DNA of 64,000 nucleotides from Azohydromonas australica DSM 1124 (GCF_000430725.1 NZ_AUMO01000037.1:1-64000), one strand, 5' to 3'. Shown: positions 9,750-18,927, numbered from the stretch's first letter. The notes: generated from the letters alone by a model not told the origin. Numbers and translations are program-made.

Positions 9750-10550
9750 TCAGCGCAGAAGGTGGCGCACCACCTGCACGTGCGGCACGGTGCAGCTCAT
9801 GCCACCGTCCGCACGCATGAGCGCACCGTTGATGTAGGCGGCCTCGTCAGAGGCCAGGAAGGTCGCCAGCGCGGCGATGTCGTCGCTGCGCCCCAGGCGC
9901 GGCACGTTGTGCAGTTCCAGGAAGGCTTCCTGCATGGCGCCATTTGCCCAAGCCTGCATGGCCGGTGTCTGGATCACGCCGGGCAGGATCGCGTTGCAGC
10001 GAATGCCCTGCTTGCCGAAGGTCGCAGCGATCGTCTGCACGTACCAGTTGACCATGGCCTTGGAGCCGCCATAGCTGAACTGGGCCACGTCGCCACCCAG
10101 AGAGCTCGTGGACGAGGTGAACAGGATCGAGCCCCCGCCTTGTCTGAGCATGTGCGGGATGGCCAGCTTGCTGGCCAGCACGCCACCCAGCACGTTGACC
10201 CGCACCACATCGAAGAAGCGTTCGCTGCTGAACGACAGGAAATCCTTGTCCGCCTTGCCGGCGCCCGCGGTGTTCACCGCGTTGTTGAACAACACGTCGA
10301 TGCGGCCCAGCCGGGTCACCGCTTGCTCGACCATCGCGACGAGCTGTTCTTCCACCCCCACATCCACGGCCAGCGCCAGGGCCTGGCCACCAGCGGCGGA
10401 TATCTCCTCCGCGACCGTCTGTGCCGCGTCGCCACGCAGGTCGGTGACCATGACGCGCGCGCCCTCGGCAGCAAAGCGCAGCGCGCTGGCGCGGCCGATG
10501 CCGCTGCCTGCGCCAGTGATGCAGGCCACCTTGCCTCGCAGTCGCGCCAT
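9750..10550 (-). CDS. Short-chain dehydrogenase/reductase
   Basis: 266 residues of the classical SDR family: ITGAGSGIGRASALRFAAEG cofactor site, Asp ending strand 2 (VTDLRGD, suggesting NAD preference), NNAVNTAG, SSTSS, YGGSK catalytic Tyr/Lys, and a C-terminal NGALMRADGG motif. ATG 10550 is preferred (GGGGGGATCGGA leader); an in-frame start 18 bases earlier would overlap the upstream gene. Second gene of the molybdopterin operon, so probably an alcohol-to-ketone step on the same intermediate. Confidence 0.9.
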   Translation of the reverse strand: MARLRGKVACITGAGSGIGRASALRFAAEGARVMVTDLRGDAAQTVAEEISAAGGQALALAVDVGVEEQLVAMVEQAVTRLGRIDVLFNNAVNTAGAGKADKDFLSFSSERFFDVVRVNVLGGVLASKLAIPHMLRQGGGSILFTSSTSSLGGDVAQFSYGGSKAMVNWYVQTIAATFGKQGIRCNAILPGVIQTPAMQAWANGAMQEAFLELHNVPRLGRSDDIAALATFLASDEAAYINGALMRADGGMSCTVPHVQVVRHLLR

Positions 10551-10564
10551 TCCGATCCCCCCTG

Positions 10565-12865
10565 TCAAGCGCTTGCGATCCCAGGCGCCTGGCGCAGTCC
10601 AGGCAGCGTCGATTCCGGCAGGGGTTCGTGCGATATCGATGAGGCACGCAAGCCATCGCCGATGCGCACCACCTGGACGGGAATGCCGTTGAGCACCGCG
10701 TTGCCCGACGCGGCATCGACCAGGCGAGCCGGGCTCAGCAGGTTGATGTTGACACCCGCATGCTCGGCGGCCGTGTGCTGTCGCGTGCCGGGCTGCCCAT
10801 GTCCCCAGCCGTGCGGCAGCGACACCACGCCGGGACGAATATCGGTGGTCGGCTCGGCGGGCACCTCGAGCGCGCCACTCTCGCTTTGCACCCGCACCAA
10901 GTCTGCGTCGGCGATGCCCAGGCGCCGGGCATCGTCGACGTGGATCTGCAGCGTGCAGCGGTCGCGCCCCTTCACGAGCACCTCCACGTTATGCATCCAC
11001 GAATTCAGCGAGCGCAACTGTCGCCGGCTGACGAGGACGAGGCAGGGCGCAGGTGCCACCATCGCCTGCTCCAGGCGTGGCAGGTCACCCAGCATGTGTG
11101 CAGGCGCCAGCTCGAGCCTGCCGGACGGGGTGGTGAAGGCGGCGGCACCCTGCGACGGTGCGTGTCCGAGCACGATGCCGTCGGGCTGGTCCTTGAACGC
11201 CTGAAGATTCAGGCCTTCAGGCCGCTCTCCGAACCTGTCTCCGAACGGCCCCGTGCGGATGCACAGGTCGAGGATGCGCTCCGCGCCATGCGAGGGCAGC
11301 GCTGCGAATGCCACCGCGCGCGGCACGCCGAGCTGGTCGCACATCGCGCCGAAGTACTCGTCGTCGAGCCGATCGAGGTCCGCGTGCGGATTGCCACCGA
11401 TGATCGAGCCCAGGCGCGCGAGCACCTGCCATTCCGGTGGCCGGTCCCGCCGCGGGAACAGCGCCGGCGAGTAGTGCCCGCCGCTGGTCAGGCTGAAGGG
11501 CCAGGCCCAGATGTCCCAATGCGGCTGCTCCAGCGGAGAGAGCGCCGGCAGGATCACATGGGCATGGCGCGTCGTCTCGTTGATGTACAGGTCGACGCTG
11601 ACCATGCATTCAAGCTGCGGCAGCGCTGCTGCCAGCCGGGCCGACCCGGGCGCAGACAGCACCGGATTGCAGCCTGAGGTGACCAGGCCGCGAATGCGCC
11701 CGGCTCCGGGAGTGTCGATTTCCTCGGCGAGGCACGACGCCGGGTACTGACCGAGCACGCCCGGCACGCCGCGCACGCGCATGGGCGGCCCGAGCAGCGG
11801 CGCATCGGTCGGATACGGCGGCGTGAGCTTCAGATGCGGAGCGACGCAGGTGCTCCACATCACGCCACCCTCTTGGTCCATGTTGCCGGTGAGCACTGCC
11901 ACCACGTCGATCAGCCAGGAGGCCAGCGTGCCGAACTCCTGGGTGCAGGTCCCGATGCGGCCATACACTGCGGCACGCGGTGCCTGGCCGATCTCCTGCG
12001 CCAGGGCCCGGATCGTGGCTGCCTCCACGCCACAGAAGGACGCGACGCGCTCGGGAGGCCAGGCCCTGGCCAGGACCCGGACCTCCTCCAGGCCGTTGAC
12101 GAGGCCTTCCAGGTGCCCGAGGCGAACCAGTCCCTCCTGGAACAGCACATGGACGACGCCCAGCAGCAGCGCTGCGTCAGTGCCCGGGCGGATGCCGATC
12201 CACTGGTCGGCGGCCCGGGCCGTCCCAGTGCACACCGGGTCGATGACCACGACGCGTCCGCCACGCGAGCGCAGCGCCTTGATGGCGCCCATCACGTCCC
12301 GGTGCGAAAAGATGCTGCCCTTGGACGCTGCCGGGTTGCCGCCCACGATGACGAACAGGTCCGTGTGATCGATGTCCGGAATGGGCATCTTCCACATGTC
12401 CCCGTACATCAGGAAGGTCGACACGTTCTTGGGAAGCTGGTCGACGCTGGACGACGAGAAGCGTTGCGCGAAGCCGGCCTGGCGAACCATGAGCATCATG
12501 TAGCGGCTGGTGTCGAAGCCGCCCTTGTTCATGTTGCCGCCGTAAAAGGCAAAGGCCTTGGGACCGTGGCGGTGGCGCACACCCTGCGCGAGTTCGTCGA
12601 TGCGCTGGAACGCGGCGTCCCAGGACACCTCACGCCATGTGGTTCCGTCGCGCACGACAGGGTGCCGCAGCCGGTCGGGATCATGATGCACCGCGCCCAG
12701 TGTCGTGCCCTTGGGACAGATGTGACCCCGGCTGAAGACGTTGTCCGGATCCGGCCGGATGGCGATGACGCGCTCGTCCTGCGTCGCGACCTTCAGCCCG
12801 CACATGCCCTCGCACAGCGGACAGGTGCGTCGATGGACCTGGACAGGGTCATGGGTGCTGCTCAT
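10565..12865 (-). CDS. Molybdopterin-dependent oxidoreductase (DMSO reductase superfamily), single subunit
   Basis: 766 residues. An N-terminal [4Fe-4S] motif Cys15-x2-Cys18-x3-Cys22-x27-Cys50 is followed by the large molybdopterin-guanine-dinucleotide domains and the C-terminal dinucleotide-binding barrel (near RLGIADADLVRVQSESG). There is no Tat signal, so it is cytoplasmic. No gene for an electron-transfer or membrane subunit is adjacent. Members of this superfamily perform hydroxylation, dehydrogenation or oxygen-atom transfer. First gene of a five-gene leftward operon (10565, 9750, 9290, 7916, 7054) with gaps of 3-31 bases. The 144-base gap upstream is a divergent promoter region. Confidence 0.88.
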   Translation of the reverse strand: MSSTHDPVQVHRRTCPLCEGMCGLKVATQDERVIAIRPDPDNVFSRGHICPKGTTLGAVHHDPDRLRHPVVRDGTTWREVSWDAAFQRIDELAQGVRHRHGPKAFAFYGGNMNKGGFDTSRYMMLMVRQAGFAQRFSSSSVDQLPKNVSTFLMYGDMWKMPIPDIDHTDLFVIVGGNPAASKGSIFSHRDVMGAIKALRSRGGRVVVIDPVCTGTARAADQWIGIRPGTDAALLLGVVHVLFQEGLVRLGHLEGLVNGLEEVRVLARAWPPERVASFCGVEAATIRALAQEIGQAPRAAVYGRIGTCTQEFGTLASWLIDVVAVLTGNMDQEGGVMWSTCVAPHLKLTPPYPTDAPLLGPPMRVRGVPGVLGQYPASCLAEEIDTPGAGRIRGLVTSGCNPVLSAPGSARLAAALPQLECMVSVDLYINETTRHAHVILPALSPLEQPHWDIWAWPFSLTSGGHYSPALFPRRDRPPEWQVLARLGSIIGGNPHADLDRLDDEYFGAMCDQLGVPRAVAFAALPSHGAERILDLCIRTGPFGDRFGERPEGLNLQAFKDQPDGIVLGHAPSQGAAAFTTPSGRLELAPAHMLGDLPRLEQAMVAPAPCLVLVSRRQLRSLNSWMHNVEVLVKGRDRCTLQIHVDDARRLGIADADLVRVQSESGALEVPAEPTTDIRPGVVSLPHGWGHGQPGTRQHTAAEHAGVNINLLSPARLVDAASGNAVLNGIPVQVVRIGDGLRASSISHEPLPESTLPGLRQAPGIASA

Positions 12866-13009
12866 GCGGCCCAGTCTAGGCAGCCCGGTTCGGGCAGGCG
12901 TGTAGCGTGCACTTCGGCTATGGCATGGGGCTTTTCATCGATAGCGTTCCCCGCTTGGCTGGCCAGCGCCCTGGTGATCATGCATCCAGCGCACAACCAA
13001 GGAGTGACG

Positions 13010-13372
13010 ATGAAGGTCCGCGACCCCCAGGAGATCCGCTCGTTCCTGCACCAGCAAGTCGAGCTTTGGAACGCAGGCAGGAAGCACGAGATGTTCGACC
13101 TGTATCGCCGCATGGTGCCTGGCCGCATGACGATCGAGTACATCGGGCTGCCGGTGATGGAGGGCTGGCAGGCGCTGGAGGACATGTGGCAGCGCTTCGC
13201 CGGCAAGGTGCACATCGACGTCAAGGAGGTGATGGTGACGGGCAACGAAGCCGCGTGCTACCACCACAACACCACCATCGGCGCCGGCACCCCGCCGCGG
13301 CCCAGCATCGAGCTCTACCGCTTCGATGGCGACGATGTGCAGATCCGCTACTTCTTCACGCCGCAATCCTGA
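13010..13372 (+). CDS. Small NTF2-fold (SnoaL-like) protein
   Basis: 120 residues. The opening helix DPQEIRSFLHQQVELWNAG, a mid-protein GLPVMEGWQALEDMW turn and a strand-rich second half fit the nuclear-transport-factor-2-like fold. The LEH Arg-x-Asp pair is not seen, so the chemistry is open. ATG 13010 is preceded by AAGGAG at an ideal distance; a longer upstream frame is antisense to the oxidoreductase and rejected. First of three successive NTF2-fold genes in a rightward operon. Confidence 0.8.
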   Translation: MKVRDPQEIRSFLHQQVELWNAGRKHEMFDLYRRMVPGRMTIEYIGLPVMEGWQALEDMWQRFAGKVHIDVKEVMVTGNEAACYHHNTTIGAGTPPRPSIELYRFDGDDVQIRYFFTPQS

Positions 13373-13380
13373 GCCGTGCC

Positions 13381-13785
13381 GTGACCGACACGACGACACA
13401 GGACAACAAGCGCGTCGCCGCAGCGTTCCTGCACGCCATCGAGCGTGGTGACGCGCCGGGCCTGCAGGCGCTGCTGGCCCCGGGCTTCAGCTGGTGGGTG
13501 GCAGGCTGGGGCGAACGCAGCCGCAAGGCCTTCCTCGACGCCGTGTCGCGCACCATGCGAGCCTTCGACGAGCGCCGGGTGACGCCCACGGGCGTCACCG
13601 CCGAGGCGGACCGCGTCGCGGTCGAGGCACAGGGCCACTTCGAGCGGCCGGGTCTCGTCTACCGCAACACGTACCACTACCTGTTCATCGTCCGCGACGG
13701 CCTCATCGCCAGCGGACGTGAGTACTTCGACACGGCCGCTGCCGCGGCCGCGTTCGGACCTCCCCCTGACGGAGCAACACCATGA
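13381..13785 (+). CDS. Small NTF2-fold (SnoaL-like) protein
   Basis: 134 residues from a GTG start 8 bases after the previous stop. ERGDAPGLQALLAPGFSWWV and the C-terminal YHYLFIVRDGLIASGREYFD are typical of the SnoaL/ketosteroid-isomerase-like family. Its end overlaps the next gene by 4 bases (ATGA), so the pair is translationally coupled. It may form mixed oligomers with its neighbours (inference). Function unknown. Confidence 0.8.
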   Translation: MTDTTTQDNKRVAAAFLHAIERGDAPGLQALLAPGFSWWVAGWGERSRKAFLDAVSRTMRAFDERRVTPTGVTAEADRVAVEAQGHFERPGLVYRNTYHYLFIVRDGLIASGREYFDTAAAAAAFGPPPDGATP

Positions 13786-14213
13786 GCGACACCAGGACGC
13801 CCGAGGCCATCGTGCGCCGCTTCATCGATGCCTTCCGCGAAAGCTGGCCGCAGGACCTGGACGCGGCGCTGGCACCGCTGGCCGACGACGCCTACTACCA
13901 GATCGCGGTGCCGGCCTTCGCACCGGTGCGCGGCCGCGATGCGATCAAGGCGGAGCTGGAGCTGATGCGCCAGAGCGTCACCGACCAGAGGCACGACATG
14001 AAGGCTGTGGCAGCCAGTGGCAATACCGTCTTCACCGAGCGCTGCGACTGGTCCTTCCGTAACGGGCGCTGGGTGCCGGTGCCGCTGGTAGCGGTGTTCG
14101 AGCTCAACGATGCCGGCCAGATCACTGCGTGGCGCGAATACCTCGATCCCGGCCATGTGGCCAAGCTGCACGGCATGTCCATGGAGGCCTTCCGCGAGTC
14201 GCTGGCCGCTTGA
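13782..14213 (+). CDS. NTF2-fold protein, limonene-1,2-epoxide hydrolase-like
   Basis: 143 residues. TERCDWSF supplies the Arg-x-Asp pair of the LEH active site. The strand VPLVAVFEL and the end motif ITAWREYLDP match LEH, with Glu replacing one catalytic Asp, as in the paralogue at 9290-9727. Candidate epoxide hydrolase, isomerase or dehydratase. The start overlaps the preceding stop; 40 bases later comes the MFS carrier. Confidence 0.82.
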   Translation: MSDTRTPEAIVRRFIDAFRESWPQDLDAALAPLADDAYYQIAVPAFAPVRGRDAIKAELELMRQSVTDQRHDMKAVAASGNTVFTERCDWSFRNGRWVPVPLVAVFELNDAGQITAWREYLDPGHVAKLHGMSMEAFRESLAA

Positions 14214-14253
14214 CAGCACGCCCGGTACAGCGAGCCACCACGCCCTCCATACG

Positions 14254-15558
14254 ATGAACTCCGTAGCAAGATCCGCCCACGCCGGCATGCCCAATGAATT
14301 CCTGCGCGGCTGGCGCATCGTACTGCTGGCACTGGCAGGCGCCGCAACCACGGCCAGCGTGACGTTGCTCTATGGCTTCGGCACGTTGGTGGTGCCGCTG
14401 GAGAAGGCTTTTGGCTGGAACCGCGGCAACCTGCAGTTCGCCATCAGTTGCCTCTCAGGGGGCGTGGTCGTGGCCAGCCAGCTCGCCGGCTGGCTGAACC
14501 TGCGCTGGGGCATGCGGCCGGTGGCATTGCTGTCGCTGTTGGCCATGCCGCTGGCGCTGTTGGCGACCACGCTGGTGCAAGGCTCGATCGGGTGGCTCTA
14601 CCTGGCCTTCTTCGTCGTGCCGATCGCCGGCGTGGGTATCACCTTCGTGACCTGGACACAGTTGGTGAGCCAGTGGTTCGAGGTCCGGCGCGGCCTGGCG
14701 CTGGCGCTGGTGCTGTGCGGCTCGGGCCTGTCGGCGGCGCTGTTGCCGCCAGCGCTGACCTGGGCCATCGACCGCTGGGATTGGCGTGCCGGGTTCATCG
14801 TGCTGGGCGCCCTGCCGCTGCTCATCACCCTGCCGCTGGCCTGGAAGCTCTTTGTTCCCACCCCGCCCGGCGCCTCGACGGCTACCGCCGCGGCAGCAGC
14901 CCGGGCGCCACGGCGGGCGTCCGCAACGTTCCGGGTGCACGTGCGCTCGCGCAAGTTCTGGACCCTGAACCTCGGTCTCACGCTGGTCGTGACGGCCGTG
15001 GTCGGCATGGTGACCAACACGGTGCCGCTGTTGCGCGACATCGGGCTCACAGCGGCGCAAGCCGGCAGCGTGTTCAGCGGCTTTGGCATCGCGCTCATCG
15101 CCGGTCGGCTGGCTGCGGGCTGGCTGATCGACCGCCTGTGGGCCCCCGGCGTGGCAGCCACGGCCTTGGTCATGCCAGCCATCGGCTGCCTGATGCTGTG
15201 GAGCGCGGACGCGAGCTGGACGACCACGCAGCTCACGGTCGCCGTGTGCCTTGTCGGCATCGGCGCTGGCGCGGAGTTCGATCTGTCCGCCTATCTCGTG
15301 GCCCGCTACTTCGGATTGCTTGACTACGGCCGACTCTTCGGCATCCATCTGGGCCTGATCACCGCAGGCAGCATGCTGGCGCCACTGGCGTTCGGCGCCG
15401 CGTACAAGAGCACTGGCAGCTATGGCCCGATGCTGGCGTACTGCATCGGCGCATGCCTGGCCGGTCCGGCGCTGCTGCTGACGCTAGGGCGGCAGCCCTT
15501 GCTGCAGAGCCGTTCGGCCGCCGCCCTGGAACAACCCGGCGCGGAGCCGGTGGGCTAG
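14254..15558 (+). CDS. MFS transporter (oxalate/formate antiporter-like, monocarboxylate type)
   Basis: 434 residues with about 12 hydrophobic segments split by a central loop around residues 205-235 (TPPGASTATAAAAARAPRRA). The loop between segments 2 and 3 carries the MFS motif region, and GIGAGAEFDLSAYLVARYFG marks the aromatic-acid/monocarboxylate MFS subgroup. ATG 14254 is used; ATG 14287 is possible. Closely similar in length and motifs to the carrier at 47499-48839. Probably imports the island's substrate or exports an intermediate. Confidence 0.9.
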   Translation: MNSVARSAHAGMPNEFLRGWRIVLLALAGAATTASVTLLYGFGTLVVPLEKAFGWNRGNLQFAISCLSGGVVVASQLAGWLNLRWGMRPVALLSLLAMPLALLATTLVQGSIGWLYLAFFVVPIAGVGITFVTWTQLVSQWFEVRRGLALALVLCGSGLSAALLPPALTWAIDRWDWRAGFIVLGALPLLITLPLAWKLFVPTPPGASTATAAAAARAPRRASATFRVHVRSRKFWTLNLGLTLVVTAVVGMVTNTVPLLRDIGLTAAQAGSVFSGFGIALIAGRLAAGWLIDRLWAPGVAATALVMPAIGCLMLWSADASWTTTQLTVAVCLVGIGAGAEFDLSAYLVARYFGLLDYGRLFGIHLGLITAGSMLAPLAFGAAYKSTGSYGPMLAYCIGACLAGPALLLTLGRQPLLQSRSAAALEQPGAEPVG

Positions 15559-15651
15559 CCATGCGCCCGTGCCCGGCACGCGGTGCGGCCGCCCGGGTTG
15601 GCGTGGAGGCCGCCTCCTGGTTCATCCCACTGACCGACAACAAAGGTTTCG

Positions 15652-16218
15652 ATGTCTGTTATAGATCCTCCCTCGTTCACGGAAATCTGCTACGTGGTGC
15701 ACGACGTCGAGCGTGCGGCCCGAGAGTGGGCACGCAACGTCGGTGCGGGCCCGTTCTACCTCATCGAACCGCACGACCGGGCGCGGCTCTACCGCGGTCA
15801 GCCGTGCCGCGATCCGCATCGCGTGGCACTCGGCAGCCTGGGCACCACGGTGGTCGAGTTCATCGAGCCGCTGGACGACACGCCCTCGATCTGGCGCGAG
15901 ATCCTGGACGTGAAGGGGGAAACGGTACACCACGTGTTTCCAGACATTCGCCTGATGCCGCCGGGCGAGTACGACCGCCGCTTCGCTGCGCACCGCGCGG
16001 CCGGGCTGGAAGTCGTGTTGACCGGCGAGGTCGAAGGCATCGGCCGCCATGCCTTCTTCGATGCGCTTGCCAGCATGGGCTGCTTCATCGAGCTGCTGGA
16101 CGTCGGGGAACGCCTATGGCAGTTCACCCTGGCGCAGTACCGTGAGCACCAGCGCTTCGACGGCCAGCGGCCCCTGCGCGACATGTCCGAGCTGCTGGCC
16201 GCACGGGGCTGCCCATAG
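15652..16218 (+). CDS. VOC (glyoxalase/epimerase-like) family protein
   Basis: 188 residues. FTEICYVVHDVERAAREWA begins a beta-alpha-beta-beta-beta module of the vicinal-oxygen-chelate superfamily, and a second module ends with FIELLDVGERLWQFTLAQY. The arrangement (a metal-binding His/Glu per module; candidates His17 and Glu near residue 139) resembles methylmalonyl-CoA epimerase and Glyoxalase_4 proteins rather than large extradiol dioxygenases. Could be an isomerase, epimerase or lyase of the pathway. Last gene of the rightward operon; converges on the AraC regulator. Confidence 0.8.
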   Translation: MSVIDPPSFTEICYVVHDVERAAREWARNVGAGPFYLIEPHDRARLYRGQPCRDPHRVALGSLGTTVVEFIEPLDDTPSIWREILDVKGETVHHVFPDIRLMPPGEYDRRFAAHRAAGLEVVLTGEVEGIGRHAFFDALASMGCFIELLDVGERLWQFTLAQYREHQRFDGQRPLRDMSELLAARGCP

Positions 16219-16267
16219 GCGGTGTCATCGACGCAGGCCTCGCCAGGCCGGGCCCCGCGCGCGCAGA

Positions 16268-17197
16268 TCAATGCGCAAGCGCGTCGTCTCGCTGCGGCGG
16301 CAGGCCCAACCGCTGACGGTACTGCACCGGCGTGAGCCCGGTGGCACGGCGAAACGCGTCACTGAAGGCAGCGGCACTGCGAAAGCCGCTGCGATAAGCC
16401 ACCTGCTTGATGAGCAGTGCCTCGTCGCCGAGCAGCACCTTGGCACGCGCAATATGCACCGTCGCCACATAGCTGCGCAGGGTGTGCCCGGTGGTCTTCT
16501 TGAACACCGACGAGAGCTCGCGTGCTGACAACCCGCAGGCATCGGCCAGCGTCGACAGCGAGGGGCCCGACGGTTCGCCACAGGCCTCGATCGTCTCCTG
16601 GATGAGGTTGAGCTGCTGGCTGCTCAGCCGACCGCGTGGCGCCGCCGGCACGCCGCTGCCCGGCACACAATGCCGGTGCAGCTCGATCGCCAGCATGGTC
16701 AGGAGGGCACTGGTCTGCAGCGGACTGGCGAACGACGGCGCCGTCATCTCCTGCACCAGCCAGCGCATGCACGCGTGCACCCGCTCGTTGTGCATGTCGA
16801 TCAGCAGCGTTGGGTCGGCCGCATCCCAGCACCAGTCGATGCCCGCGAGCAATCCCAGGCGTCGCGGTTCCATGACACACACCACCGAGCGACGGCGCCC
16901 CGCCGTCCAGCGGACCGACACCTCGGTGTCAGGCGGCATGAAGTTCAGCGTGCCCGTGGAGCGCTCCGCCCCGTCCACGCCGCACACCACGTAGCGGGTG
17001 CGCTCGTCTTCGGGACAGGGTGCCGGCTCGTTGAGTTCGACCAGGCAGTGCGCCTTGGACAGCACCCGGATCGAGCCCGGCTGCTGCCAGTGGATGTCCT
17101 GCACCGCCACCTCGTACGCGCCCTCCGCAAGGTGCGCGCCGATCACCTTGATCGGCGCCAGCCGGTCCATCAAAGGCTTGAGTTCCGCCGTCTGCAT
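16268..17197 (-). CDS. AraC-family transcriptional regulator
   Basis: 309 residues. The C-terminal ~100 residues hold the two helix-turn-helix units: ALLIKQVAYRSGFRSAAAFS, then FRRATGLTPVQYRQRLG, the usual AraC signature. The N-terminal 200 residues resemble the AraC_binding_2 (cupin-like) domain of activators of aromatic catabolism. It likely activates nearby operons on binding a pathway compound. ATG 17197; an AT-rich element with a perfect ACACT/AGTGT dyad lies about 50 bases upstream. Confidence 0.92.
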   Translation of the reverse strand: MQTAELKPLMDRLAPIKVIGAHLAEGAYEVAVQDIHWQQPGSIRVLSKAHCLVELNEPAPCPEDERTRYVVCGVDGAERSTGTLNFMPPDTEVSVRWTAGRRRSVVCVMEPRRLGLLAGIDWCWDAADPTLLIDMHNERVHACMRWLVQEMTAPSFASPLQTSALLTMLAIELHRHCVPGSGVPAAPRGRLSSQQLNLIQETIEACGEPSGPSLSTLADACGLSARELSSVFKKTTGHTLRSYVATVHIARAKVLLGDEALLIKQVAYRSGFRSAAAFSDAFRRATGLTPVQYRQRLGLPPQRDDALAH

Positions 17198-17239
17198 GCG
17201 CGTGTGTTCCCTGCCGCCGGATCCGTTCCGGCTTGGCGA

Positions 17240-17271
17240 GATTTAGACACTAAAAGTGTTTTAGTTCAACT
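17240..17271. promoter_or_regulatory. Operator-like element B upstream of the AraC gene
   Basis: ACACTAAAAGTGT is a perfect 13-base dyad (5 + 3 + 5) followed by TTTAGTTCAAC. The reverse strand reads GTTGAAC then ACACTTTTAGT, the latter also seen in the element at 35847. It lies in the 194-base gap between the DHA2 exporter's stop and the AraC start. Confidence 0.4.
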
Positions 17272-17391
17272 TCGGGACTACCCGTGTTGGCGCCCCGGAG
17301 CCCGCACAGGCTGCGCGTGGCCCGCCAACCCGCCGCTAGAGCAGCATGCCAGCTCGGCGGCCCAAGCCCTGGCAGCATCAGCGCGCCGGTA

Positions 17392-18915
17392 TCAGTCCAG
17401 CACCGCGTCGACGCGGGCCGTGCCGGTCGACGAGCGGCGCAACAGCAGCAGCATTGGCAACAGCAGCAGCGCCATGACCAGCAGTACCTGGAAATCGCCG
17501 ACGTAGGACATCATCATCGCTTCGCGGCTCACCACGGCATTGAGCGCCGCAAGGCCTTCGGCGGTGGACGGGCTCAGGGCCGCAGGCAGCTCGTGCACGG
17601 CCGGATTGGATAACGTCACATGAGAGGACAGGTCATGATGCGCCTGGGCAGATCCCCGCGTCAGCAACACCTGCACCATGGCAATGCCGATGCTGCCTCC
17701 GATGTTGCGCAACAGGGCGAAGATCGGCGTGCCCTCCACGGCCAAGTTTGCTCCCAACGTGGCGAAGGTGACCGCGCTCAGCGGCACGAACGTCAGGCCC
17801 AGGCCGATGCCCTGCAGCACGCCGGAGATGATGAACAGCGAGCTGTCCATGTCCAGCGTGATGCGCGTCATCTGGTACAGCGACAGCACCATAAGCGAGA
17901 TCCCGACCGCCATGATGGCGCGTGCATCGAAGTAGTGCAGTAGGCGGCCCACCAGCATCATCGTCGCCATCGTGGCCAAGCCACGCGGCGCAATCACTTG
18001 CCCGGTGAATTGCACCGGGTAGCCCATGAGCCCCTGAAACAGGGAAGGTAGCAGCGCCAGCGTCGCGTACAGCAGGATTCCGACGACGAACATCAGCACG
18101 TTGCCGATGACGAAGTTGCGGTCCCGCAGCAGCGCGCGGTTGAGAAACGACTCGCTGGGGGTGGTCCAGGTATGGACGACAAAGCAGGCCAGGGCGACGG
18201 CCGCGCCAGCGGCCTCCAGGCGGATTTCCGTGGCATCGAACCAGTCCAGGTGCTCGCCCCGGTCAAGAAAGAGCTGTAGCAGCGCCACCGCAAAGCTCAA
18301 GCTCACGAAGCCGAAGAGGTCCAGCCGCTCTTGCGAGGGACGGCTTTCGGGCAGGTAGCGTGCGATGCCGTAAAAGGCCAGCGCGCCCACCGGAAGATTG
18401 ATGAAGAACACCCAGCGCCAGTTGGCCTGCTCGGTCAGCCAGCCCCCCAGCAGCGGTCCGAGAATCGGGCCGACCATGGTACCGGCGCCCCACAGCGCCA
18501 TTGCCTGGCTGACCTTTTCCTTGGGGTTGATGTCCAGCAGCACCGCTTGCGACAGCGGCACGAGTGCCGCGCCGAAAAGGCCCTGGAGCACTCGCGCGGC
18601 GACCACCTGCCACAGGGTACTGGACAAGCCACAAAGCAGCGACGCCAGCGTGAACCCCACCACCGAGACAAGGAAAACCTGGCGGCGTCCGTAGCGCATG
18701 CACAACCAGCCCGTGAGCGGCGTGGCGATGGCCGTGGCGACGATGTAGGAGGTGAGCACCCAGCTGATCTGGTCCAGCGAGCTCTGCAGGCTGCCCTGCA
18801 TGTGCGGCAAGGCCACGTTGGCAATGGTGGTGTCCAGCGCCTGCATGACCGTCGCGAGCATCAGCGACAGCGTGATCATCCCGCGGTGCTGCACGACCGC
18901 GGCCGGGGTGCTCAT
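17392..18915 (-). CDS. DHA2-family (EmrB/QacA) MFS exporter
   Basis: 507 residues with about 14 predicted membrane helices. The antiporter motif C region GAGTMVGPILGPLLGGWL and the motif A loop MRYGRRQVFL are visible. Family members expel hydrophobic or toxic compounds by proton antiport. No EmrA-type periplasmic adaptor or outer-membrane partner is adjacent. The upstream gene is the MDR reductase on the same strand (12-base gap). Plausible role: export of the substrate or a toxic intermediate. Confidence 0.92.
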   Translation of the reverse strand: MSTPAAVVQHRGMITLSLMLATVMQALDTTIANVALPHMQGSLQSSLDQISWVLTSYIVATAIATPLTGWLCMRYGRRQVFLVSVVGFTLASLLCGLSSTLWQVVAARVLQGLFGAALVPLSQAVLLDINPKEKVSQAMALWGAGTMVGPILGPLLGGWLTEQANWRWVFFINLPVGALAFYGIARYLPESRPSQERLDLFGFVSLSFAVALLQLFLDRGEHLDWFDATEIRLEAAGAAVALACFVVHTWTTPSESFLNRALLRDRNFVIGNVLMFVVGILLYATLALLPSLFQGLMGYPVQFTGQVIAPRGLATMATMMLVGRLLHYFDARAIMAVGISLMVLSLYQMTRITLDMDSSLFIISGVLQGIGLGLTFVPLSAVTFATLGANLAVEGTPIFALLRNIGGSIGIAMVQVLLTRGSAQAHHDLSSHVTLSNPAVHELPAALSPSTAEGLAALNAVVSREAMMMSYVGDFQVLLVMALLLLPMLLLLRRSSTGTARVDAVLD

Positions 18916-18927
18916 CTCGGACGCGCC

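Noticed and set aside
7871..9820. A 649-codon plus-strand frame across three minus-strand genes
   Set aside because: Spans several genes with clear families and itself has none.
9290..14213. Polyketide biosynthesis cluster because of SnoaL-like proteins
   Set aside because: No ketosynthase, carrier protein or other biosynthetic core; surrounding genes are catabolic.
15652..16218. Extradiol ring-cleavage dioxygenase
   Set aside because: A VOC-fold protein of 188 residues, but sequence blocks resemble epimerase/Glyoxalase_4 members, and typical extradiol signature residues were not identified.
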